From Torreya grandis (lineage: Eukaryota; Streptophyta; Pinopsida; Cupressales; Taxaceae), in assembly GCA_037957365.1 (NCBI GenBank), contig JARHVA010004808.1, positions 62,001-126,000 on the forward strand: 64,000 bases of DNA, written 5' to 3'. The number at the start of each line of letters is the position of its first letter. The stretch's first letter is position 1. A program made the translations under genes and the position numbers. Of the stretch, positions 13,700 through 23,729 are shown piece by piece. The notes beneath the pieces were generated by a model. That model worked only from the letters and a program-made list of their open reading frames with translations, made no database searches and was not told the DNA's origin.

Positions 13700-13955
13700 A
13701 GACTCTGTAGAAATATGTCTACAGAGTTCATAGAAATGAGCCTGCAGAGTTCGTAGAAATGAGCCTATAAAGTTTGTAGAATTGAATTCATAGAAACTAA
13801 TCTGTAGAACCTAGCCTACAGGGTCCATAGAAATGAGCCTATAGAGTCCGTAGAAATGAGTTCGTAGAATCAAGCCTATGGAGTCTATAGAAATCGGGCC
13901 TGCAGAGTCCGTAGAAATGAGCCTGCGGAGTCCGTAGAAATGAGTCACGGGCCTT
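13700..13955. repeat. About 24-bp tandem repeats inside the solo LTR
   Basis: Units of the form CAGAGTCCGTAGAAATGAGC repeat roughly ten times with point changes. The other copy of this LTR carries the related array at 35365-35545, so the array belongs to the LTR family and is not a local accident. Confidence 0.7.
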
Positions 13956-14094
13956 AATACCTTTGGAACTTCCCAAAGGGAAGGTGTCCATTCAGGCCTT
14001 GAGAAGGTCCATTTTCTAGTTGGTGAGAGCCCTCTGCAAGGGTACCTACCTTTTAGGGTTCTTCGGGTGGCCTTCGAGTGGTCTTCAGCGTCAA

Positions 14095-14350
14095 TTCCTT
14101 CGGACAAAATGTTCGGGACAAAATGTCTGAAGGAATTTCTTTAGACTTTTTGTCCGAAGGAAATCTTCCCACTTGCTTTCAGTTAGCTTTTTCTTTCGGG
14201 TGAATTCTTTTAGACAAAATGTCCAAAGGCATTCCTTCAGATATTTTGTCTGAAAGAATTTTCTTTGTCTTTTGCCTTGTTCATTTTTCTGAAGGAACTC
14301 CAACTTTTCTACCTTGTTCATTTTTCTGAAGAAAATCTCTTTGTCCACTT
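14095..14350. repeat. Palindrome cluster CCTTCGGACA...TGTCCGAAGG
   Basis: Successive words such as CCTTCGGACAAAATG, AATGTCTGAAGG, TTTTTGTCCGAAGG, ACAAAATGTCCAAAGG and CCTTCAGATATTTTGTCTG alternate orientation, so half-sites face each other repeatedly. The function is unknown. They could form cruciforms or paired binding sites. Confidence 0.6.
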
Positions 14351-14439
14351 TTGCTCACTACCCTTCGTAAGGGCACTCGGCTTTGGTTTGATGCCCTCTA
14401 CAAGGGTACTTGCCTTTTGGGCTTTGGGGCACTCCTTTA

Positions 14440-14830
14440 AACCTATCGATTGAACCAACTGATTAAACCAACTTTGGTTCAATGGTTCAATGGTTCAATC
14501 TTGTGTTTTGTTCAATCAATTGACCGCTTGAACCAAAAGCGTTGAACCTTTGAACTGTTGAACCCATTGAACCTTTGAACCATTTTGGTTCAAGGTTCAA
14601 CGATTCAAGCCTTCTTCTTTTCATTAAGTATTTTGAAGTCATTGAACTTGCTGAAGCAGTTGGACTTTAAACTTTTAACGAAGCACTTAACTTATTAAGC
14701 TTGCCGATGCCATTGAACCTTTGAACCCATTGAACCATTTTGGTTCAAGGTTAAACGGTTCATTCTTTTGTTTGGAGCTTGTCGATGAACTTTTTTGGTT
14801 GAACCTCAGCGTTGAACCAAGCTGGAAAAT
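14440..14830. repeat. GGTTCAA/TTGAACC inverted word cluster
   Basis: GAACC(A/N)TTGAACC and its complement GGTTCAA occur many times with short spacing, giving overlapping small palindromes. The same cluster is present in the inverted LTR copy at 35580-36110. Confidence 0.65.
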
Positions 14831-15046
14831 GCCTAAGTGTTGAGAACTTGTTCCTTTGAAAGAACTGACTTGTTGAAGCCATTGAACTAATTGAACTTGC
14901 TAGTCCCTTAACTGAAAAAACTTGAAAAATAAAGGATTTGAATGCTTAGAACAATTTTTTGAGAAGGGAAGAGATAATTTTGGCCTATAGGACCAAAATA
15001 GTTCATATGTTGTCCCAAAAATGAGTGACAGATTTTGCGAACAACA

Positions 15047-15372
15047 CAGTTATTACCATTATGGTGGTTATTGTTATTGTTATTGATCAAGGTTTGTGCT
15101 ATTAAATCCATCAACTAAGCCATACATTGGTTTATTGTCCTTTGTTCTTCCAATAATGTATTAAGAAGGTTTTCCCCTCTATAATTTTCCCCTATATCAC
15201 CCATATTTGCCTCTCTATGTGCACCACCTCATATAGAGGAATCAATACCACTACCTGAAAAAGATCTCTGATGTATTCCCAATATACCTAAAGTAGTTTC
15301 CCCTTTTAAAACCTGAGTGGGCTACCATAATTTATTTATTTCCTAGGTATATCTTCTCTCTCTGTCACTCAT
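15047..15372 (-). pseudogene. N-terminal part of element 1 gag
   Basis: The coding strand opens with ATG at 15372, about 30 bases from the primer-binding site, and reads MSDRERRYT before a stop. It runs to an Asn-rich stretch (NNNNNNHHNGNN) cut at 15047 by the solo LTR. The frame has internal stops. Position next to the binding site and continuity with 11190-12168 identify it as gag. Confidence 0.55.
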
Positions 15373-15400
15373 GAAATCCACAAGTTGGTAGGACAACTAC

Positions 15401-15411
15401 CTCTGATACCA
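15401..15411 (-). other. Primer-binding site of element 1
   Basis: The minus strand reads TGGTATCAGAG, complementary to the 3' end of plant initiator tRNA-Met. It lies one base from the 5' LTR end at 15413. Confidence 0.85.
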
Positions 15412-15412
15412 C

Positions 15413-16529
15413 TGTGAAGACCCTCACCCTGATAGGAAGTTTTTTTTCAATTTATTTCTATTGATTTGATAATGCAAACATGTTGCAACCAATATCAAAT
15501 TATGGTGCATGTGCTTAATTTCTAGAATTCAAATGAAATGAAGGAATTCTATTTCAATATATGATTTTACAATATTCCAGTTTAGAAAATGATTTTTATT
15601 TCCTAATAGGTGCATCATGAATATATTAACAATCATTTCAAATCTTAGTCAATTAATTTGTAGATTACAATCTGACCTAGCAAAGTATGAATTCAAATGC
15701 AACCCTTTAAACCTCTGGCCATGCCAACCAAAAAGGGGAAATTGACTATTTATGAAATAATAGCTCCTTCCTAAGATTCCATGGCTCCTCCAAACACCCA
15801 ATTTCAGTAATAGCTTCCACTGCATGCCTTAAGGTAGCAAGGCATCAATTTATATGCCCCTATAAATGAATGACATCCATCTCAAAGTCATCTGCTATTC
15901 AATGAAGGTTGGCAGTGCTATGGGGAAGATGTCAACCCTTTCTAACAACAAAGAAGGAGGCTCCAAACATTAAAAACCATGAACACTTCTGAATCTTCAA
16001 TCAATCTCTCTCTCAATGCTAAAACTAATATAATCGACCAACATGCATGATGAAGGGTTTTGTAATAAAATGGAATTGGATTAATTATTGTCACTATAAA
16101 TTTGGAATCAGTTGGTATTCCACAAGTTTGGGTGGATAGTTTCATCACCGAACCTTGCAATCCTCAAGTTCCCTGAGCTTCACAACTAGCCATGTAGAAA
16201 AATCATAAACTTTCCATTTTTTGAATCAGCCTCTCGATTGTATTTTTTATCTTCTCATGAATTCCCCCTCAATAACATTTTCCCTCCTTTAATAATTTAA
16301 ATATTTGAACTTTAGAGGGAAAATATGATATTACAGTGACTTTTTAATATATTAATATTTCACTTTAGTCACTTAATAAATATTTATTAAATAGTATTAT
16401 TCATAATATTTGACTTTAGGACAAATAATATTAAATAATTAATAATTGATTCCTTTAATTAAAAATAGCCCACAAGAATCATATAAGTTGTTTAACCTTA
16501 GGAGTTGTTAGTTGGAAGGGGACATTACA
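15413..16529 (-). repeat. 5' LTR of element 1
   Basis: Partner of 6485-7650. Plus-strand reading starts TGTGAAGACCC and ends GGGGACATTACA. The primer-binding site abuts it on the left and the target duplication CATTA on the right. Confidence 0.88.
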
Positions 16530-16534
16530 CATTA

Positions 16535-16885
16535 GTACCATTATTATACATAGTTTTATTATGAGACATATTTAAGGTGCATATGCCTAATATTGTAAAA
16601 TCCAAAGTAGTTTCAGATTCTAAACTCTCAAGGACTATCACCACCCACTAGGTTAGACTTTTGCAAATTATATTGAGCCAATTTACTACTGCATTAATTA
16701 GTTTGCATTTTGGTATGATTTAGATGATTAAATCACTCGATCTTTCCAAGTTTTTTAGCCTAAACTTGATTATATCATCTAACATCACAAGTTTGACTCA
16801 CCAGGTTATGAGTATGATTAGGATGCATGGTTGAGCTAGTCTCAACTACTAGGTGGCAATTCATGTCTGCTCTAAAGTTGGGGGC

Positions 16886-16982
<97 letters not shown>

Positions 16983-17165
16983 TTCCCAAATTTTATATAT
17001 TTATCCTAATCTTAGTTTCAGTGATTCATAATGATACATCTTTCAAATCAAATTACCAATAGGCAAGGTGGTTACGTCGATATAAAGGTGTAATCCTAAA
17101 CCTTGTTCTTTCAATTTCAATCATTTCAAATGCTTTCAATTTTAGATTATATATATTGATTATGT
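16535..17165. other. Outer-element internal DNA between two insertions
   Basis: AT-rich sequence with no coding signal apart from the low-complexity run at 16891-16978. It is the piece of the outer element left between element 1 and element C. Confidence 0.5.
16891..16978. repeat. Compound microsatellite (CT)n(AT)n
   Basis: A pure CT run (16891-16944) passes directly into an AT run (16945-16976). Open frames translated from it (Ser/Leu then Tyr/Ile repeats) are artefacts. Confidence 0.95.
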
Positions 17166-17170
17166 ATTGT

Positions 17171-18516
17171 TGTAGACACCGAAATCATGTCTAACCCTTG
17201 GTCGACTCCCCCCTTGGTCCCCTTAGTCCACTTCTACACATCCCTAACCCATGAACTTATTATTTTTAAAATAATAACTTATTTTAAATTAATAACACCC
17301 CTTTGATACTTCACCCTTGACACCTCACCCCACCTTGGATACCTCCCCTTCGATGCCTCCCATCACCCTATGACCAATTTATGACCTATTTCAACCCTCT
17401 CACACTTATTAAATCCACCTTTGACCATTTTCTCACGACCAATTGACCCTGGCAGTTGGAAGAACGGGCAAAAGGCTAATTTTAGCCCTTTTTCCATTAT
17501 TCTAGCTGCCAACGTCGATTACATTCAGCTGACATCAGCGAGATTGTCAACGTCGATTGCTTAAAACCAACTTGCAGGCCGAATCAATGGATCCTCTTCC
17601 CCCAAATGCAAAAAATCCTCTTGTGCCTGGACTTCGACCTCTCTCTCTCGACTCTCCTAGACATCAATAGGTACTCTCTGAAATCAATCATCAGACTTCA
17701 ACCAACGCTCTTCTGGCTATAGACACAACAGGGACAAGCGTCTCCAACACCTCTGGCTGTGCACCAAGCAGGAGGTAAGTATTCTTCTGCACTTTTTATT
17801 ATTTCAGTAATTTAAAATGTATTTAGAATGTATAAGCAATTAGCTTCTTTTTATTACTTCTAAGTATTATCAACCAGACCCAGCTTTCAACCAGACCTGA
17901 CCTGACTGTCTTCCCAAAAAGGTTGAGAAGCCTTCCCCATATCCTCTCCTTTTGACAACCTATCATCTACCCCTTGTCCCTCCTAAGACCCTGTCTATTG
18001 CCCAGTAACCCTGCATAGAGCCTCAAACATCCCAGAGCATTCTACAGACCATTTTATCAACCATAGACCCTATTCAAGACCTGTCCAAGTCCATTTCTCC
18101 TATCGACATCGGTGACCTTGACCAATCGGCGTTGGTAGACTAATCGACGTCGGTGACTGTGGCAGACCGACAGCAGACAGTAGGTATGCATTATTTGTAT
18201 TTCTCTAGCTTAGTCTGTCATTATTATCTTTATTCGACATTATTTTTTATCAACAAGTGGATTGACATCCCTTAAGGAAGTCTTTGCACTTTTGGGACCA
18301 AGCATATCGCTTGGCAGTCCACCTTATATCCATCTAACAGTTTTCCTGTTTAAGTCTCTTTCTTCTGCAGGTGTCATCCTCCACAACCAAAGAGGAGTTC
18401 TCTCAACGTCTGGATAATGGTGCGCAGACCTCATTTGGGTAACATCTAGCCCTCGACCACTTATCTTAGTTTCTTACTTCTTTTGAATGTGGAAAAGCAA
18501 AAACTTGTTAGAAACA
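17171..18516 (+). repeat. 5' LTR of element C
   Basis: Starts TGTAGACACC, ends TTAGAAACA. It carries several degenerate copies of the palindrome ACCGACGTCGGT, near 17508-17560 and 18105-18160. In this copy many read AACGTCGA or GACATCAG, that is, with CpG changes relative to the partner LTR. Confidence 0.9.
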
Positions 18517-18540
18517 TTCTGGCACGCCCGGTGGGACCCT
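18517..18540 (+). other. Primer-binding region of element C
   Basis: Directly after the 5' LTR the sequence reads TTCTGGCACGCCCGGTGGGA. The position fits a primer-binding site starting at the TGG (18520). I cannot name the tRNA with confidence; it is not the initiator-Met type of elements 1 and D. Confidence 0.5.
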
Positions 18541-19620
18541 ATGAATTCTCCTTGGGTTCATACTTTTTTTTTCTAAGCAAATGTTTCATATAGGTGCATT
18601 AGGTCTCTTCTTGTATCTCTCTTCCTCTATCTCTTCCAAAAGACACCATTAACAAAGTTAAAAAGAATCCTTTTTTTTCTTTCTTTTCTACATCTTAGAC
18701 TAGTCAAAGTCATACTCTTCGACCTCTTCTCACTTGTCTACATACGAACACACATTTCAATTTGGGCTTAAAATACATTGCATTTCATTTCTTCCTGAAT
18801 GCATATTTAGTCCACACATCTAGTAATTAAAATGCATCATGAATAAAGCGTAGGCCACTTATGTTACACATCCAAATCACTTGCACAAAATCAAACATCT
18901 AAACACACCTGAGACAAGGTCCGACTAGGATTTCATCACCTAGCGGATACCTTACCCATCCCGGCAATCCCACTTGGACTTCACTACCAAGGGGAAAGCC
19001 CACTCTGTTCTCTGGTAGAGGATAATCTCTATCAAAAGTATATACTGGCTAAGCGAGACCAGCTTATCACTAGGCTCGTGAAGTGAGGGGAGCTTGCTCT
19101 TTAGCACCAGGCCATGTACAAAACCTAACACAGACTCTTGAGCACTGAAACTAACCTAAAACCAACCTGACTACTTCTTCTAGGACCCGTTCTAAAAGCC
19201 AACTTCCCAAACACACTCTAAGGCATAAGCCAACATGATTCTAAAAATTTATTCTTAGGGTTTAACGCTTAGGGTCTACCTGTCTCCATCTATTTTTTTG
19301 CTTCTATCTGGTTTTTTGAGCTAGTGAAGACGTTTTCTTCTTTCCAAAAACTTTCAAATTCTCTGAGTTTCTAGAAAACACAGTAACTGACATCGGTTTT
19401 TCTACTGATGTTGGCAACCTTTCTTCACCAGCATCAGTTATCTGACTAACATCAGCAATCTATTCCATCGACATCAGTTTTTCTATCGACGACGATCACT
19501 GTCCAAAAATCCTCTTATCAGATAGCAAGCTTAAAACCTGACTTTCTTGCTGTCCAGCATCCATCCTAGTTTTCTGAGACTAAAAAACATAGTTTCTAAA
19601 ACCTAAACCTTTTGCCTTGA
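18541..19620 (+). other. 5' leader of element C
   Basis: No sustained open frame. Further degenerate GACATCAG/CGACATCAG words occur at 19385-19500, repeating the LTR motif in the leader. Confidence 0.5.
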
Positions 19621-21400
19621 ATGGTTTTGACATGTAGTCAAACCAAAACTCTTGTTAACCACGTAAGGCAACAATCGCTTCCGCCTTCGCCTTCCCTAAC
19701 TAGTCCTCTAATGGAGTATCATTTAGAGACTGAACGAACTCCTCCTCGACCAACCCCGACCCAACCATCTATTGTCCCCAAAGGGGACCAAGACTTTGAA
19801 AGGTTCCTTGACCTCAATGTCAAGGCCCTTCAACATTATCTCGTGAGAAGCCAAATGTGAGACTCTTCAGGCAACCCAGTCTATGGGATGCCAACCTCCT
19901 TAACTGAAGTGGCAATGATATCGACAGCGTCCGCTACCCAACCCATGACCACTCCAGCCTTTGCTTTGACCATCAACCTGACCACAACTAATCTTCAAAG
20001 TGTGGCTTCTCCTTCTATCTCTGGGCCCACTTCCATCAGGGTTTCGGCCCCCATCAACCATAGACTATTCAACAAAGTTCTACCCCTTTCCAAAATCTAG
20101 TTGTCTCCATCCTGCTTACTCTTGCCCCTATTAACTCAAGAGTAACTACCTACTCTTCAACAAGTGTTGCCACCCCTCAACCACCTTTTGTGGCCCCTAT
20201 TCAATTTGTGCCCTCTAACTCCATGGCACAACCACCTTTGGCTTCCACTTCTATCCCTATGACTAGTTATCAACATGTTGCGCCTATACAAGCACAACCG
20301 ACTACGTCATACGCCCCTTCTAATACCTTCCAAGCACCTTACAACCTAGGGGGCACCCCATTTTCCAATCCGTCAGTCGATCTCATCAAGATGTTGATGG
20401 ACAAAATGTCTAATCTTGAGGCTTCCATTTTTGGTTCAAGCAATGTCCTTTCATATGACCAAATTTGCAACGAACCCATCCATCCCTCTATCCCAATCCG
20501 ACCGTATCCCAGTCAGTGGGAGCTTCCTAAGTTTACTCGCTTCCAAAGTAAGGAAGACCCTCAGCAACATCTATGAGTATTTAGACATGCTTGTTATCTC
20601 ATAGCCCATGATGATGCGTTACTATTGCGCACATTCTCCATGTCGCTTTCTGGCCCTGCCCTTGACTGGTACAGCTCTATTACCAGTCACTCTCTCTTTT
20701 CCTTCACTCAACTCGCCCAATTATTTTTTGACCATTTTTCAATCAATATCACCAAAAAAGTCTCCATTACAGACCTCTACTCTATCAGGCAGTTTGACGA
20801 TGAATCAATAGCTGATTTTGTCACCCATTGGAGAGGCTTAATCAACCAACTCTCCCTCCCTTTACCTCAACCTGAGCTCATCAAGCTCTTTTCTCAAGCA
20901 CGTGCCACGCACATCTCATCCACCTTGCAGGTTTTAACATTCCACACTTTTGATGAAGCTTTCACCATGGCCTGAAAGCTTGAACTCTGTGTTATTAAAG
21001 AAAACAAGGTCAAATTGCGTAATACCTATGCAAAAACTGATGACCCTTCTTCTTCCAGACCTTCTTCTTCCCACTCCAAGTCCAAAGGAGTGGCAAACAC
21101 TATGGTCGTTAGATCACCATCCTCGACAATGACCGACCAACCTCAACCTTCAACATCACAAAGCATCACAAAATAATTCCAACAATGGTACATACAACGT
21201 AAACACACTCCACTAGGAGAATCATACGCTTTCATGTTGGAAAAACTTGCCAAGTAGGGGGTCCTCAATCTCCCTCCAATCTGACCACAATAATTTGACC
21301 CTTCAAAAGCCATCCCTACATTGTATAGGGAAAATGACTTCTATCACTATCACCGTGTCCAGGGCCATGACATAAACAACTGTTGAACCTTCAAGAACAT
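19621..21400 (+). pseudogene. gag of element C, broken
   Basis: Open frames at 19621-19860, 19888-20100 and 20190-20576 give a Pro/Thr/Ser-rich N-terminal part. From about 20500 the gag core appears: WELPKFTRFQSKEDPQQHL, stop, then LSGPALDWYSSITSHSLFSF and FDDESIADFVTHWRGL (20625-20975). This is the usual Retrotrans_gag layout with the L-x-G-x-A-x-x-W block and the later R-x-x-x-x-E-S-I/V block. Stops at 20574 and 20973 and frame changes break it. It would form the particle shell. The tail runs into the first CHHC motif. Confidence 0.75.
21342..21383 (+). other. CHHC knuckle-like motif, copy 1 (first Cys lost)
   Basis: The frame reads YHYHRVQGHDINNC followed by a TGA. It matches CX2HX4HX4C except that the first cysteine is tyrosine. 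Confidence 0.6.
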
Positions 21401-21410
21401 TATCCAAGAC

Positions 21411-22247
21411 ATGATAGATAAGGGAGATCTTGTTTTGGATAACCCAAATGCGCCACCCAACCAAAACATCGATATCTTCAAACAACCTTTTCCTAACCAT
21501 CCTCTTAGCCAAAACAATGTCCAGACCATGGTTGATAGCTCCCAAGAGCATGATATACGCACGGTCAACACAGTCTCGCCTCTTGTCCCTGACCAACCTC
21601 CTCCACAGGTAGAAGAGCTTTCTTCTCCTATTCATCCATCACAGGTAGAAGAGCCTTCTTCTCCTATTAGTTCTCCATCGACCTCTCTTATATTGGAGGA
21701 TGCTTCGACCATACCAATGCCATTAGCCCCACCTTCATCTTTCCTCCTACCAATGGAGGACCATACCTTTCCTACTCCTCAACCACAAGTAGAAGGCACC
21801 ATCATCCCTGCCCTCTATCCTCTTGAGGAGTCACATTCTCCAATTTCTTCTCCACCAAGAGAAGAACCTGTCTCTTCACCCACTTCGACCGAGGAAGACT
21901 CAGTGATGGTTTTCTCTTGCCTTTTGCCTGAGATCGCTACATCTCACTCACCTCCGTCCACATCTGAACCCAAACCCACGCAGGCGTCCACCATGCCAAA
22001 AGAGATTAAATCTCTTGGTGTTCGCCCCATATCTAATCTTGCCTCACACAATAGTGGCCCTCAAACCAAACCAAAGAAGGCCACTAAACCACACCGGAGA
22101 ATTTCTCCCCCACCTTCATCATTGCCCTCTATTTTGGGCCCACATCCATCCACCTTAATAGGAGTGCTTCCTACTCCAACACTTCACAGAGGAAAATTGC
22201 CTCCATTATCCCCTTTACCCATTAAACATATATTTCCTCCAAAATGA
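21411..22247 (+). pseudogene. Pro/Ser-rich 278-codon open frame of element C
   Basis: This is the longest uninterrupted frame in the element. The start reads IDKGDLVLDNPNAPP, continuous with the block after the first CHHC motif, so it is the gag C-terminal extension and not a separate gene. Repeats such as PQVEELSSPIHPSQVEEPSS (near 21605-21655) show internal tandem duplication. It has no enzyme motif, and low-complexity Pro/Ser/Thr content suggests a disordered linker. Confidence 0.5.
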
Positions 22248-22436
22248 CCAATGCCTCCTACGCCTCCAAAATAAAAGTCATCAACCCTTACTGCAACAAA
22301 ACACGCAGACCCATTGGCGGGTTCTTATGCCTTACTGTTATGACAATTGTTGCAGTCTTCTCGCATCAATCTTCCGCCTCTTAAACCATACCAATCTCTC
22401 AAACCAAAACTGCCCTGGTTCGATGAAACTAAAGTT

Positions 22437-22685
22437 TGTGCGTATCATCACATGCCAGGACATGACACTGAGCATTGTTGTGCCCTCAAGGTTGTCATTC
22501 GCCAATGCTTGGAGAAAGACACCCTTCTTCTTGACCATATTATCAACAAACCTTCAACATTGTCCCATGCTTCCCATACCTACTCACCTTCACACTCATC
22601 AACTCTCAGATCAAGACCATCTTGGTTCGACAACACTAAATTTTGTCACTATCATCGCACACTGGGACATAACACTGAGCATTGT
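22437..22685 (+). other. CHHC knuckle-like motifs, copies 2 and 3
   Basis: Copy 2 (22437-22478) reads CAYHHMPGHDTEHC and copy 3 (22644-22685) reads CHYHRTLGHNTEHC, both in one frame (open 22347-22718). Each is followed by CALK or YALK and a hydrophobic segment. The arrangement CX2HX4HX4C is a variant of the retroviral CCHC knuckle seen in plant TAT-type gag proteins. The flanking words (PWFDETK, SWFDNTK) are also duplicated, so a unit of about 207 bp was copied. Confidence 0.65.
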
Positions 22686-22832
22686 TATGCTCTTAAAGCT
22701 GTCATTCATCAACACTAGAAAAAGGATACCCTTTTCATCAAGGATCCTCTTGACTGCCCCTTTGCCAAATCTTTGACACCATCACATGCCTCACAAACAT
22801 CATCACCTAAATCGAGATCTCAACACTAGACT

Positions 22833-23156
22833 ATGGTCCCTCCACCGCCTTTAAGCCCATTATTCGAAATCAACACAGTCAACTTGACCACCAACCCACC
22901 AACCCAAAAGGATAAAGGAAAAAGACATGTTTCTATCCCTTGGACATCCCCATCTACCAAGCCTTCACCACAACCAAAACCCAAGATTACTGTCTTGGGC
23001 ACATCTCGACCAACATCCTCAAAGACAATCTCTGACTCCGTGGTGAAACAACCCCACCACACGACCCCTGTGAAGATGTCTTTGTATGATCTCATACAAA
23101 ACTCTCCACGGCATCATCAAACTTTGATCCAAGCCTTACAATCGATGGAGGTCTAG
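22833..23156 (+). pseudogene. Open frame after the CHHC motifs, element C
   Basis: A 107-codon frame rich in Pro, Thr and Lys, ending MSLYDLIQNSPRHHQTLIQA and a stop. By position it is the gag end or the region before protease. No protease motif (D-S/T-G) is visible in it or after it. Confidence 0.4.
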
Positions 23157-23420
23157 CCTGATGACCCCCAACTATTAGCCACTTTAATCAAATCATTACC
23201 AACCATTTCCTCTGTCACCATCCGTGATTTTGAGATTCTTGCCTCCAACATAGCAGATCAGGATCTCACCCTCTCAAACTAAATCTGTCAAACATTCTCC
23301 CTAACAACTAGAGGAATTCAACCTTACCTTGACTATCATAACCTCAACCAAACATCAAACATCAACTGACCAAGCCTCGACCAAGCCCCAACCAAGCCTC
23401 GACCAAGCCTTGACCAAACA

Positions 23421-23625
23421 ATGACCAAACATCATCTAGCCAAACATCCCAACAAAATATCAACCAACTTCATGTCCAACATCAACCAACATGTGACCAA
23501 TTTGGAAAGAAGTAAACGAGGCAAGTTTGCTCCTAATTGGCTCAGACCTTACATCATCACGCACAGGTATGGTTCAAGGACTTATCGTCTGTCTTCTCTT
23601 GAAGGCTGACCAGAACTTGAGCCTC
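23421..23625 (+). pseudogene. C-terminal end of integrase, element C
   Basis: The frame reads RGKFAPNWLRPYII, then YRLSSLEG, a stop, and PELEPLNALH. This is the tail of Ty3-type integrases, where GKFxPNWxGPY precedes a short strand and the PxNxxxLKxxY end. It directly follows short tandem words (CGACCAAGCC, 23365-23430), so the whole of protease to integrase core has been removed between about 23160 and 23400. Confidence 0.7.
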
Positions 23626-23729
23626 TTAATGCCTTGCATCAGTGACCATTCTACTGCTAGTCAAGTACTCGTTCACTTGACATTTAACTTGAGCTCGTCC
23701 CTTGAGCAACCCCTATCATCTTAATCCTC

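Larger units (their letters stand above)
12169..15046 (-). mobile_element. Solo LTR (2.9 kb) nested in element 1 gag
   Basis: It is an inverted relative of 35228-38051. On the minus strand it starts TGTTGTTCGC and ends at TGTTGGG on the plus strand (12169). The flanks TAGTT (12164-12168) and CAGTT (15047-15051) form a target duplication with one change. No internal region is present, so LTR-LTR recombination probably removed it. It contains about 24-bp tandem units (13700-13955), inverted repeats built on CCTTCGGACA/TGTCCGAAGG (14095-14350) and dense GAACC/GGTTC words (14440-14830). Open frames inside (for example 13811-14107) have no family resemblance. Confidence 0.85.
6485..16529 (-). mobile_element. 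Element 1: Ty3 chromovirus (Tekay/Del-like), nested
   Basis: The LTRs are 6485-7650 and 15413-16529, flanked by CATTG (6480-6484) and CATTA (16530-16534). On the minus strand the LTR starts TGTAATGTC and ends TTCACA. A primer-binding site TGGTATCAGAG abuts the 5' LTR and a purine tract (GAAGGGAAGAC) abuts the 3' LTR. Internal order on the minus strand is gag, protease, reverse transcriptase, RNase H, integrase, chromodomain, the order of Ty3 chromoviruses. All frames are broken by stops and the gag carries a 2.9-kb solo LTR (12169-15046). It is inserted in the internal region of the outer element, so it is younger than that element and older than the solo LTR's element. Confidence 0.88.

Noticed and set aside
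13700..13955. Regularly spaced repeats that could suggest a CRISPR array
   Set aside because: Units are contiguous and diverged with no unique spacers, lie within an LTR, and the sequence is plant nuclear DNA.
13811..14348. Open frames of 85-98 codons on the minus strand
   Set aside because: They lie inside the solo LTR across tandem and palindromic repeats; the translation only echoes the repeat units.
16827..17062. Frames encoding Ser/Leu and Tyr/Ile repeats
   Set aside because: Translation of the CT/AT microsatellite.
22338..23095. Minus-strand frames opposite the element C gag region
   Set aside because: Antisense to a recognisable sense frame with the CHHC motifs; no family resemblance.
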